A stretch of 64,000 nt of DNA. Origin: Pseudomonadota bacterium. Lineage in GTDB: Bacteria; Pseudomonadota; Gammaproteobacteria; Steroidobacterales; Woeseiaceae. Both the position numbers and the translations under genes were made by a program. Shown piece after piece: positions 1 through 7,051 of the stretch (positions within the stretch are counted from its first letter, which is position 1; each line of letters begins with the position of its first letter). The notes beneath the pieces are model-generated. The model searched no databases. It was not told the origin of the DNA and was given only the letters and a program-made list of their open reading frames with translations. The stretch covers positions 40,076 to 104,075 of the forward strand of contig JAQCAD010000006.1 in assembly GCA_027621915.1 (NCBI GenBank), written 5' to 3'.

Positions 1-856
1 TTTCGGACACCTTGCCTTCGCTGTCTGTAGTGGTGAGTACTTTGCCGTGCTCGTCGAGAACCGCAATTTCCTTGAGAAGAATATTCTCGTTGTGCAACGC
101 TTCCGGATCTTTGTGCGATCGCAGTTTTGGGATGAGCTTGTTAATCTTTAAATAGAGATCGGTGCTTTCCTCCATGGGCCCGGAAATGATCAGTGGTGTT
201 CGTGCCTCGTCGATCAGAATCGAGTCGACTTCATCCACGATCGCGAAATTGAGCTCGCGCTGAACTTTGTCATTCAGCGAAAACGCCAGATTATCCCGCA
301 AATAATCAAATCCGAGTTCGTTGTTCGTTGCGTAAGTTACGTCGCATTCATACGAAGCATGTTTTTCGTCGTGTGACTGGCCGGACTTCGATACACCGAC
401 TGTCAGCCCCAGAAACTCGAATACCGGCCTCATCCAATCTGCGTCGCGTTGCGCCAGGTACTCGTTAACAGTAACGACGTGCACGCCTTTACCGGCAAGC
501 GCATTAAGGTAAGCCGGCAGCGTGGCAACGAGGGTCTTTCCCTCACCCGTTCGCATCTCCGCGATGTTGCCATGGTGCAGCACCATGCCGCCGATCAGCT
601 GAACGTCGAATGGGCGCATGCCCAACGATCGTCGCGCGGCTTCGCGGGCGACCGCAAAGGCTTCTGGCAAAATGTCGTCGAGTGTCTCGCCCTCATTCAA
701 TCGGCCGCGAAAATACTCTGTTTTCGAGCGCAAATCGTCGTCACTCAGAGGTTTAATGTCCGGCTCAAGATCATTGATCCTGGCGACAACCTTCGAGAAT
801 TGCCGAAGCATCCGCTGGTTGCGGCTACCAAAAATTCGGGTCAAAAAATTTGCCAC
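1..856 (-). CDS. secA: Preprotein translocase ATPase SecA, N-terminal part (truncated by window edge)
   Basis: SecA drives unfolded preproteins through SecYEG by ATP hydrolysis at the inner membrane. The frame starts at a GTG (854-856) and runs off the left edge, so about 285 N-terminal residues are present. The start gives [11 protein letters not shown], preceded by AGGAG seven bases upstream. The Walker A motif reads MRTGEGKTL and is followed by [20 protein letters not shown]; the DEAD-type Walker B region reads [20 protein letters not shown]. Both are characteristic of SecA nucleotide-binding domain 1. The gene follows the M23-domain gene in the same direction with a 286-base gap, so it may be partly cotranscribed from the riboswitch-controlled promoter further upstream. 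A hairpin lies just before the ribosome-binding site. Identity is very secure; the C-terminal half is outside the window. Confidence 0.97.
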   Translation of the reverse strand, partial: MANFLTRIFGSRNQRMLRQFSKVVARINDLEPDIKPLSDDDLRSKTEYFRGRLNEGETLDDILPEAFAVAREAARRSLGMRPFDVQLIGGMVLHHGNIAEMRTGEGKTLVATLPAYLNALAGKGVHVVTVNEYLAQRDADWMRPVFEFLGLTVGVSKSGQSHDEKHASYECDVTYATNNELGFDYLRDNLAFSLNDKVQRELNFAIVDEVDSILIDEARTPLIISGPMEESTDLYLKINKLIPKLRSHKDPEALHNENILLKEIAVLDEHGKVLTTTDSEGKVSE

Positions 857-873
857 AGAGGGCTCCTGGGATG

Positions 874-896
874 GCCGGCGCTTGCACCAAGCCGGC
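874..896 (-). promoter_or_regulatory. Hairpin in the secA leader, just upstream of the Shine-Dalgarno
   Basis: On the minus strand the arms GCCGG-CTTG and CAAG-CG-CCGGC enclose a 3-base loop. The structure ends about ten bases before the AGGAG of secA. It has no downstream T-tract, so it is not a simple terminator. It could influence ribosome access to secA, as leader structures do in enteric bacteria, but no SecM-like arrest peptide is visible in the 286-base gap. Structure seen; function inferred. Confidence 0.35.
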
Positions 897-1142
897 GACG
901 CACAAAAAACGGGTATTTTACTGACTAATCAGGAATTTGCACGGTGCATCCGTGCATTTTTTAATCCCGGCAAGGAAGCGGATATAAGATCGGTTTCGGC
1001 GAAAACAATATTGCCTCCCCAGGTCCACCACGACCATCGAATTGCGGCCGAATTATGCGACCTCTGGTTCCTGTTGAAAAGCGACCTGTGGGCGCTCAAT
1101 GAGCGCGGCTTGCGGGCGTTGTGCGGCCGGGTCAGGGTTCGC

Positions 1143-2075
1143 TTAGTCGTCTGCCTGGCGAATGAATGTCACCGGATTGACCCTTTGGCCGTTCTTCAGC
1201 ACCTCGAAATGCAGATTCGGCCCGGTGGCACGACCAGTATCACCCATCAGGGCAACGGCCTGACCTTTGTGAACCTCGTCACCAATGCCAACCAGGTTCC
1301 TTTCGTTGTGCGCGTAGCGGGTCGAGTAACCATTGCCATGGTTGATCTCGACCATGTTGCCAAAACCGTAGCGATCAGAAGACCAGGTAACGACACCATC
1401 TGCCACCGCAATAATTTCCGCACCAGCCTTGCCGGCGAAGTCGACGCCCTGATGGTTGGCGGGTTTACCCGTAAACGGGTCAGTGCGGCGACCAAAGTAG
1501 GATGACATCCAGCCAGACAGAACGGGGCGCCCCTTCGGATGCACTCTTGCCGACAGGTTCTGATTCCAGATGACTGTCTCCAAGGCGCCAAGTTGCGCTT
1601 CTCGATTATTCAGCTGGTTGTTGAGTTCGGCCATCGCGGTCAATACTTCCGGAACTGCGACTGCGGATCCGGTCGGATCCGGTTCTTCCGGGCCACCGAT
1701 GGCGGGCTCAGAATCAAAATCAAATTCCCCGTCCTCAAGATCGGCCATTTCTGTCAGACGGCGACCAAGCGCGTCCAGACGAATGACGCGTGCATTCATT
1801 TGACCAATGCGGATGGCAAGGGCGTCCAGGGTGTCTTCTGTTTCCTGCCGTGTCTCCTGAATCTTGCTCTTTTGCACGACCAGCTCTTCTGAGAGGGTCG
1901 CGACTTCAGATTGGCTGATACCTGAACCGGTTTGCGCAGAATACCAATATCCGGCGCTGAACATGGCGCTTCCAAGAATACCTGCAATGAGCACGGACAA
2001 CGCACTGGCAGAACGACCCGACAGGTTGATCTGGCGTGGCTTTCCGAAGCCCTTGCCGAAGATGACTACATTCAT
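1143..2075 (-). CDS. M23/LytM-domain envelope protein with degenerate HxH motif
   Basis: 310 residues. A short cytoplasmic N-terminus is followed by a membrane segment at about residues 23-45, a coiled-coil-like region at about 55-110, a Pro/acidic linker at about 115-145 and a C-terminal LytM/M23 domain at about 185-305. Zinc-site residues H208 and D212 (HQGVD) and H256 (YAHNE) are present. The last motif reads GPNLHFEV: N287 replaces the first His of the usual HxH, while H289 is kept. Active M23 endopeptidases normally need both histidines, so this may be a non-catalytic amidase activator like EnvC/NlpD rather than an enzyme. Position next to secA and dciA is common in gammaproteobacteria. 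Its 5' leader holds a c-di-GMP riboswitch and a strong-looking promoter. A GGGGG sequence precedes the ATG. Confidence 0.9.
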   Translation of the reverse strand: MNVVIFGKGFGKPRQINLSGRSASALSVLIAGILGSAMFSAGYWYSAQTGSGISQSEVATLSEELVVQKSKIQETRQETEDTLDALAIRIGQMNARVIRLDALGRRLTEMADLEDGEFDFDSEPAIGGPEEPDPTGSAVAVPEVLTAMAELNNQLNNREAQLGALETVIWNQNLSARVHPKGRPVLSGWMSSYFGRRTDPFTGKPANHQGVDFAGKAGAEIIAVADGVVTWSSDRYGFGNMVEINHGNGYSTRYAHNERNLVGIGDEVHKGQAVALMGDTGRATGPNLHFEVLKNGQRVNPVTFIRQADD

Positions 2076-2195
2076 TGGGTTGCCCCCGGAGACGATCCGC
2101 TCAACTTATAAGTTGTTGATTTATCTACTACTGACAGACAGGCCGGCTGCCACGAATGGCGCTCTCTCATTGTTTTGGGCCTGCAATGTTCTATC

Positions 2196-2286
2196 ACTTC
2201 GGTAGCCCCGCTGTCCTAGGGCTTATCGCCCCTTAGATCGGTGGTTTTGCGCCCCCGTCTTTCGGCGGGTTTGCCCTTGTCGGATC
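2196..2286 (-). ncRNA. GEMM-I cyclic-di-GMP riboswitch upstream of the M23-domain gene
   Basis: Read on the minus strand, this stretch has the conserved GEMM-I blocks in order. AGGGCAAAC begins P2. A GAAA tetraloop caps the hairpin that receives the receptor contact. GGGCGCAAAACC and CCGATCTAA close the first arm. A variable hairpin follows (GGGC-GATAA-GCCC), then AGGACAGCGGGGCTACCGA closes the second arm. The matches to the Vibrio Vc2 aptamer as I remember it are near complete at the conserved positions. The G at the start of AGGGC suggests the normal c-di-GMP type rather than the A-variant that binds cGAMP. About 120 bases separate the aptamer from the ATG at 2075. They contain a possible CAGGCC/GGCCTG stem but no T-tract, so control may be translational or by a conditional structure I cannot resolve. 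Confidence 0.92.
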
Positions 2287-2289
2287 GCC

Positions 2290-2318
2290 AATATGCAAAA
2301 TTAAGCTTTTTATTACAA
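2290..2318 (-). promoter_or_regulatory. Sigma-70-type promoter for the riboswitch/M23 transcript
   Basis: On the minus strand TTGTAA (2318-2313) and CATATT (2295-2290) are separated by 17 bases. The expected start near 2283 falls at the first bases of the aptamer, which is the arrangement expected for a riboswitch leader. Seen in sequence; activity inferred. Confidence 0.65.
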
Positions 2319-2388
2319 GATCGGCTGTGCCGAATCTTGATTTTGGTCACCGCCCAACCCTGAAAAGCGCTAACCGCGTCACATTTTT

Positions 2389-2685
2389 ATGCCCATAATA
2401 AAGCTCGAAAACCTGCTGAAATCCCACGAAAACAAGAACCTGGATAAAATCATCCGGCGAGCTCGATCTATGGACTCGCTGACAACCGCACTTCAGGCGG
2501 TTTTGACCGATGACCTGGCGTCGAACCTCGTGGCCGCAAATGTCCGCGAGGACGGCAACCTGATCCTGGTCTGCAGCAGCCCTGCCTGGGCGTCTCGACT
2601 GCGCTTTGAGGCCGATCAGTTGATCGATGTCGCGCGCAAGCATGGCGCAGAGGTCACCGCCTGTAGCGTCAAGGTATCACGCTAG
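2389..2685 (+). CDS. dciA: DciA-type replicative helicase loader (DUF721 family)
   Basis: 98 residues, a usual length for the short DUF721/DciA proteins. DciA is the ancestral bacterial factor that helps load DnaB helicase; lineages with DnaC have lost it. The N-terminal half is basic and helical; the C-terminal half carries the family pattern ANVREDGNLILVCSSPAWASRLRF, in which the SPAWASRLRF block is the most recognisable part. The gene is divergent from the M23-domain gene and its riboswitch. lpxC-dciA-M23-secA is a familiar gammaproteobacterial neighbourhood, here interrupted by the glycan cluster. A start at the ATG at 2389 fits; no strong ribosome-binding site is visible before it. Confidence 0.85.
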   Translation: MPIIKLENLLKSHENKNLDKIIRRARSMDSLTTALQAVLTDDLASNLVAANVREDGNLILVCSSPAWASRLRFEADQLIDVARKHGAEVTACSVKVSR

Positions 2686-3076
2686 GCATTTATCGGTTTG
2701 GTCATCAGGGAGCCCTCGCCGCGGGAGCGAACCTGTGTAAGGCACACAACGTGATGTACGCCATGTTTATTCGGATTTTCTGTTGTATTGTCCATGCAAG
2801 CCAGCGCGGACAACCGGACTGACGGCGTCGTGTCCGGCGATGCCCCTGGCCATTTGACCAGTTTAGTTAACTAACCGGACATTTTCGGAGCAACCAGGTA
2901 TTGGTGTCGTAAATTTCGTCTGTTGCTGACTGTACAAGCAACGATCCTGCAATCGACCAGGTCAGGTGTTCGGCGAATGGCTGGTGCCTTCAAACTGAGC
3001 ATCGGCCTGTGGATAATGCAAGTGCTGCGCCAGGTCTCGAAAATCCGAATTGCTTGAAATATTAAAGGCTACGCCA
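2686..3076 (+). promoter_or_regulatory. 391-base non-coding stretch upstream of the glycan cluster, with a 12-bp palindrome
   Basis: No convincing gene is visible here. It holds a TTGACC hexamer (2854-2859), with only a poor -10 (GGACAT) at the right distance. A perfect palindrome TTAGTTAACTAA (2863-2874) sits directly downstream, in the position of an operator. AACCGGAC occurs twice (2812-2819 and 2873-2880), the second overlapping the palindrome. It probably carries the promoter and control of the cluster, but the exact elements are uncertain. Confidence 0.35.
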
Positions 3077-4066
3077 TTGACACACGAAAACGACCTTGCG
3101 GACAACGATCTGGCTAATACCGACATCGCCGTCCTGATCCCCTGTTACAACGAGCAAGCGGCGATCGCTAAGGTAGTCAGCTCTTTTCAAGAGCAGCTGC
3201 CGAGCGCCACAATTTACGTTTACGACAACAACTCGGGCGATCGAACAGCGGAAATCGCCAAGCAGAGCGGCGCAATCGTTCGCAACGAATCGCAGCAAGG
3301 CAAAGGGCACGTCGTTCGCAGGATGTTTTCAGATATCGAAGCCTCCATATATATCCTCGTGGACGGCGATGACACTTACGACGTGGCGAGCGTACGCAGC
3401 ATGCTCGACGCTTTTCTGCGCGAACGTTGTGATCTGGTCAACGGCAGACGCGTTACCGAAATTGCCGCCGCCTATCGATTTGGCCATCAATTTGGCAATC
3501 GGTTATTGACAGGTATCGTTAGCTGGATCTTTGGCAAACGGTGCCTGGATATCCTGACTGGTTACCGAATATTTTCGCGGCGATTCGTTAAGTCATTTCC
3601 GGCATTGTCGACTGGGTTCGAGATCGAAACCGAATTGACGGTTCACGCCCTGGCATTGAACATGCCAATGACAGAAATCGACACACCTTACAAAGACCGT
3701 CCTGACGAAAGCGCCAGCAAGCTAAATACTTATCGAGATGGCATTCGAATCCTTTGGACGATTCTTGTCCTGACCAAAGATGAGCGGCCGTTTTTTTTCT
3801 ACTCAATCGCATTTTCCGTACTGGCGCTGTTCTCGCTGGCACTGGGCATCCCTGTCGCCCTGGAGTTTATGGAAACCGGGCTGGTGCCGAGATTTCCTAC
3901 CGCCGTACTGTCGGCGAGCATCATGGTACTTGCTTTCCTGGCGCTTACCACTGGCCTGGTACTGGATTCTGTTGCCCGGGGGCGACGCGAGGCCAAGCGA
4001 TTGCATTACCTGAGTCTGACATGGCTGGGCCAGGACAGGCGCAAACCAACTCCTGTACTGAAATAA
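3077..4066 (+). CDS. GT2 family polyprenyl-phosphate glycosyltransferase (GtrB/DPM1-like)
   Basis: Predicted to move a sugar from a nucleotide donor to undecaprenyl phosphate at the cytoplasmic face. The GT-A fold signature LIPCYNE lies near the N-terminus and is followed by a DNNSGD block. The metal-binding DGDDTYD motif comes next, then LTGYRIFSRRFVKSFP and GFEIETEL, all typical of DPM1/GtrB enzymes. Two C-terminal membrane segments (about residues 240-265 and 285-305) fit the GtrB topology. I chose the TTG at 3077 because AAAGG lies 8 bases before it; an in-frame TTG at 3050 would add nine residues. The stop overlaps the ATG of the next gene (TAATG), so the two are translationally coupled. 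It is the first gene of the six-gene envelope-glycan cluster. Confidence 0.88.
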   Translation: MTHENDLADNDLANTDIAVLIPCYNEQAAIAKVVSSFQEQLPSATIYVYDNNSGDRTAEIAKQSGAIVRNESQQGKGHVVRRMFSDIEASIYILVDGDDTYDVASVRSMLDAFLRERCDLVNGRRVTEIAAAYRFGHQFGNRLLTGIVSWIFGKRCLDILTGYRIFSRRFVKSFPALSTGFEIETELTVHALALNMPMTEIDTPYKDRPDESASKLNTYRDGIRILWTILVLTKDERPFFFYSIAFSVLALFSLALGIPVALEFMETGLVPRFPTAVLSASIMVLAFLALTTGLVLDSVARGRREAKRLHYLSLTWLGQDRRKPTPVLK

Positions 4067-4464
4067 TGTGGTCAACCGGTCGGCAGGCCAGCAGTTTTGC
4101 CGTAATCGGTGGGCTGGGATTCATCGTTGACGGTGGCATTCTCACGTTTCTCAATAGCGTATACGGAGTTGATCTGCTTCCCGCCAGGTTGCTTTCGTTC
4201 TCCGCCGCAGTGACAACCACCTGGCTGCTGAATCGGTATCAGACTTTCTCGGATCGAAAAGAGGCTCGACTGGTTCACGAATGGGGGCGATATGCGGTGG
4301 TAAACAGCATAGGGTCCCTGATGAACATGGGCATATTTTTCTGGTTATTGAGCCATTATCCGATTCTTGCCGACGTCCCCCTCGTACCCCTTGGCATTGC
4401 GGCATCAGTTGCGCTTGTTTTCAATTTTTTCGCGTCGAAATACGTTGTCTTCAGGTACCCATAG
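4066..4464 (+). CDS. GtrA-family membrane protein (putative polyprenyl-phosphate-sugar flippase)
   Basis: 132 residues with four predicted membrane helices, the size and topology of GtrA/DPMS proteins. The N-terminal RQASSFAVIGGLGFIVDGG matches the family's first helix, and the Asn-Arg pair in TTWLLNRYQTF is the usual loop motif after helix 2. GtrA partners with a GtrB-type GT2 to move undecaprenyl-phosphate-linked sugars across the inner membrane, and the GT2 gene lies immediately upstream. The ATG overlaps that gene's stop by one base. An in-frame ATG at 4021 would add 15 residues but overlaps 46 bases of the upstream gene. The next gene starts two bases after the stop. Confidence 0.87.
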   Translation: MWSTGRQASSFAVIGGLGFIVDGGILTFLNSVYGVDLLPARLLSFSAAVTTTWLLNRYQTFSDRKEARLVHEWGRYAVVNSIGSLMNMGIFFWLLSHYPILADVPLVPLGIAASVALVFNFFASKYVVFRYP

Positions 4465-4466
4465 CC

Positions 4467-5198
4467 ATGACTGATCGGCCGAACATTTCGACCGCTGTTC
4501 ACCAGCATTCCGGTGGAGAGAACCTTGAGGTCATGCGGGAAGCCCGCAAATACAATCAATATCTCAGGGAACTAATTCAGCGTTTCGCCGGCGACGCAAA
4601 AACGGCTCTCGACTTCGGCGCAGGCATAGGCACTTTCAGTGACAGCGTAGATGTCCCCCGGAACCAAATTCACTGTGTAGAACCAGACGAGGGCGTGCAA
4701 GAGCACCTCGCGAATCAGGGGTTTAAAGCACATAAGGATCTTGCAGAAGTTGCAGATTCCAGCATCGACTATCTCTTTACATTAAATGTTCTTGAACACA
4801 TCGAGGACGATTCAAGCGCACTTCGCGAAATATTTCGAGTTGTCAGGCCGGGTGGTCGACTACTCATTTATGTGCCTGCATTTATGAGCCTTTACACGTC
4901 AATGGATTTGCATGTCGGACATCACCGTAGATACCGCATGGCGCAACTGGTAGATATCGTTGAAAAAGCAGGATTCCGGGTTGAGAAAAGAGCTTATTTC
5001 GATGCGCTCGGTTTTTTCGCGACACTGTTGTTCAAACTGTTTGATAGTCCAGAGCCGGCTCCGCTTAATTCGCGCATGGTCGGTCTCTATGATCGGTTCG
5101 TTTTTCCAGCAAGCCGGATTCTGTCGGTCCCGCTCGCGAGAGTCCTCGGAAAAAATGTGTATGTCGTCGCAAGCCGACCAAAATCAAGCAGCGAATGA
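4467..5198 (+). CDS. Class I SAM-dependent methyltransferase of the glycan cluster
   Basis: 243 residues. The SAM-binding motif I reads LDFGAGIGTF (residues 48-57) and an acidic strand-2 end follows at CVEPDEG. The motif LNVLEHIEDD and the loop VVRPGGRLLIYVP are standard for the Methyltransf_11/23 type. The C-terminal third, with LHVGHHRRYR, is shared with methyltransferases found near GT2/GtrA genes. The substrate is unknown; a lipid-linked sugar or glycan is plausible from context. The start at 4467 is two bases after the gtrA stop. A frame open to 4281 overlaps gtrA and is not likely to be used. Confidence 0.85.
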   Translation: MTDRPNISTAVHQHSGGENLEVMREARKYNQYLRELIQRFAGDAKTALDFGAGIGTFSDSVDVPRNQIHCVEPDEGVQEHLANQGFKAHKDLAEVADSSIDYLFTLNVLEHIEDDSSALREIFRVVRPGGRLLIYVPAFMSLYTSMDLHVGHHRRYRMAQLVDIVEKAGFRVEKRAYFDALGFFATLLFKLFDSPEPAPLNSRMVGLYDRFVFPASRILSVPLARVLGKNVYVVASRPKSSSE

Positions 5199-5228
5199 TG
5201 GCTGCGTAGCCAGGCTGAAAGGGTCCAT

Positions 5229-7037
5229 ATGAAAAGCAATTCGGCATTTATCGCCCTGTGGTTGGTCGTAACGACGATCGCAATACTCCTTGCGTTATTG
5301 ATGAGTTCCGCGTCACTTGTCGATGGCGAGTACATACCGGTAGGCAACGACTCTTTTTACCACGCGAGGCGAATTCTCGATGCCGCCATCGGCGAGCGCG
5401 GCTTCTATCAATTCGACAACATGATCCATGTTCCTGAAGGCAGCTGGATCAACTGGCCGTGGGGTTATGACTACCTGATGGCGGTCGCTCTTTCCATCGC
5501 TTTGTGGATAAGGCCGGCGATGGAGCCCATGGCATTCCTGGCTCATGTACCGGTGGCATGGCTTGTCGTCAATATGGGTTTGCTAACGCTGATCGCTCGC
5601 AAGATGTCTATCACGCCGGCCCTCACAGCGGTTGGCCTGTTTGGCTTCGCATTGCTGCCGCTGACGCAGACATTGCACGGGGTCGGGATCATCGACCACC
5701 ACTACGTCGAACTCACGTTTGTGCTTGCGTCGCTTTGGGCCGGATTGGGTTTCTTTTCGGAGCAAAGGGGTTCCCGGGATGCGCTGATATTTGGAATTGT
5801 CCTGGGTATCGCGCCCGCATTTCACAATGGCCTCTTCATCCTGCAGGTTCCTGCTCTGGCGTGTTTTCTCGTACTTTGGTATCGCGCACAGATGCCCGAT
5901 GTCCGAACTCTCACTTACTTCGCGGCTGCCTTGGTCGGCAGTACTTTATTGGTGTTGCTGCCGTCAGAGCCGTTTTGGGACATGCAGTTCGAATTCTGGA
6001 CATTGTCATGGTTTCATCTGTACATCGTTTGCTGCAGTGCAATTGGCGCGATGTTTTTGGGTGTTCGGCCTTTTCAGAAACTCAATGTTACGCTTCTGAT
6101 TGCTTTAGGCGCTTTCCTGGTCATCCCGCTCTTCGCAAGAATCATGACCGGTGCCGCGTTTCTGAGCGGAGACCTCATTCTTCTCGACCAGATCGCGGAA
6201 GTTAAGAGCCCTGTCGTACGACTTCAGGAAGAAGACGGGTTGTATTGGATCACCAGCTTTTACAGCTGGCTGGTATTCCTGACACCGTTTCTGATCGCGA
6301 TTTTCGCATGGCGCGCGTGGCGCGACACCAGATCGGTCAATGTGTACTTTTCTATATTCGTCGTTTTCGGACTATCACTGATGTTAGTTCAGTATCGTCT
6401 GCATCCATTTGGCTCGTGGGCGATGATCTTCGCTGCAATACTGATTGCCCAGGAGTTGAGCAAAAAATATGGGATTTCGACGCTGGCGACGACCGCAGCT
6501 ACGCTCCTTGTGCTGGCTGTCGCGTTTCAACCTCCACTTAAAAATCGCCTGATCAGGCTCTATACACCAGGGGCTGCCGTCGATTATGCAGCAAGCCGCT
6601 CACTGTTCAAAACCTTTGCCGAAAGTTGTTCCGAAATTCCAGGCGTTGCCATTTCGTACAGCGACGATGGCCACTATATCCGGTATCACACGGATTGCAG
6701 CGTCGTGTCTAATAATTTTCTGTTAACGCCGCAACATGATCGGAAAATCAAAGAAGTTCAGAGCATGTTGGTACTCAACCCGGAGGAGTTTCTTGAACAG
6801 GTTCACGATGTCGATTACATATTCGTTCGAATGTATGGCATCTTCGAGACTGGTCCCAACGGTTTCCAGCCAACGCCGATACCTGACGTTGTTGAACGGA
6901 ACGCTCCTTTATTCGTTGCACTGACGTTTGCCGAAGAGTTGCCAATCGAATTCAAATTGGTCGGCGAGATCCGGGTTGACGATGATCGTGATTTTGCATT
7001 CGTACGCGTATTTCGCATCGTACGAAGTGAAAACTAG
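5229..7037 (+). CDS. STT3/PglB-like GT-C membrane protein (putative oligosaccharyltransferase)
   Basis: 602 residues, with about a dozen membrane helices and a C-terminal soluble part from about residue 445. Several blocks align in order with STT3/AglB/PglB. GNDSFYHARR (39-48) carries the first acidic motif (D41). PEGSWINWPWGYD (69-81) follows. DHHYVE (156-161) matches the second motif, usually DHH..E. QIAEVKSP (321-328) sits where the SVSE/TIxE motif lies, with E324. LVQYRLHPF (386-394) supplies the conserved Arg. Where the acceptor-binding WWDYG motif should be, the protein reads SYSDDGHYIRYHTD (476-489), then VVSNNF, so the core WWD is not conserved. It could transfer a polyprenyl-linked glycan to protein or to another acceptor. 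Start: ATG 30 bases after the methyltransferase stop. Confidence 0.75.
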   Translation: MKSNSAFIALWLVVTTIAILLALLMSSASLVDGEYIPVGNDSFYHARRILDAAIGERGFYQFDNMIHVPEGSWINWPWGYDYLMAVALSIALWIRPAMEPMAFLAHVPVAWLVVNMGLLTLIARKMSITPALTAVGLFGFALLPLTQTLHGVGIIDHHYVELTFVLASLWAGLGFFSEQRGSRDALIFGIVLGIAPAFHNGLFILQVPALACFLVLWYRAQMPDVRTLTYFAAALVGSTLLVLLPSEPFWDMQFEFWTLSWFHLYIVCCSAIGAMFLGVRPFQKLNVTLLIALGAFLVIPLFARIMTGAAFLSGDLILLDQIAEVKSPVVRLQEEDGLYWITSFYSWLVFLTPFLIAIFAWRAWRDTRSVNVYFSIFVVFGLSLMLVQYRLHPFGSWAMIFAAILIAQELSKKYGISTLATTAATLLVLAVAFQPPLKNRLIRLYTPGAAVDYAASRSLFKTFAESCSEIPGVAISYSDDGHYIRYHTDCSVVSNNFLLTPQHDRKIKEVQSMLVLNPEEFLEQVHDVDYIFVRMYGIFETGPNGFQPTPIPDVVERNAPLFVALTFAEELPIEFKLVGEIRVDDDRDFAFVRVFRIVRSEN

Positions 7038-7051
7038 AGACGATTAAGACG

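Noticed and set aside
449..1505. Plus-strand frames of 159 and 295 codons over secA and the M23 gene
   Set aside because: Antisense to two well-supported genes and without recognisable motifs.
3780..4405. Several small frames inside the GT2 and gtrA genes on both strands
   Set aside because: All are out of frame with proteins that have clear family motifs; no ribosome-binding sites.
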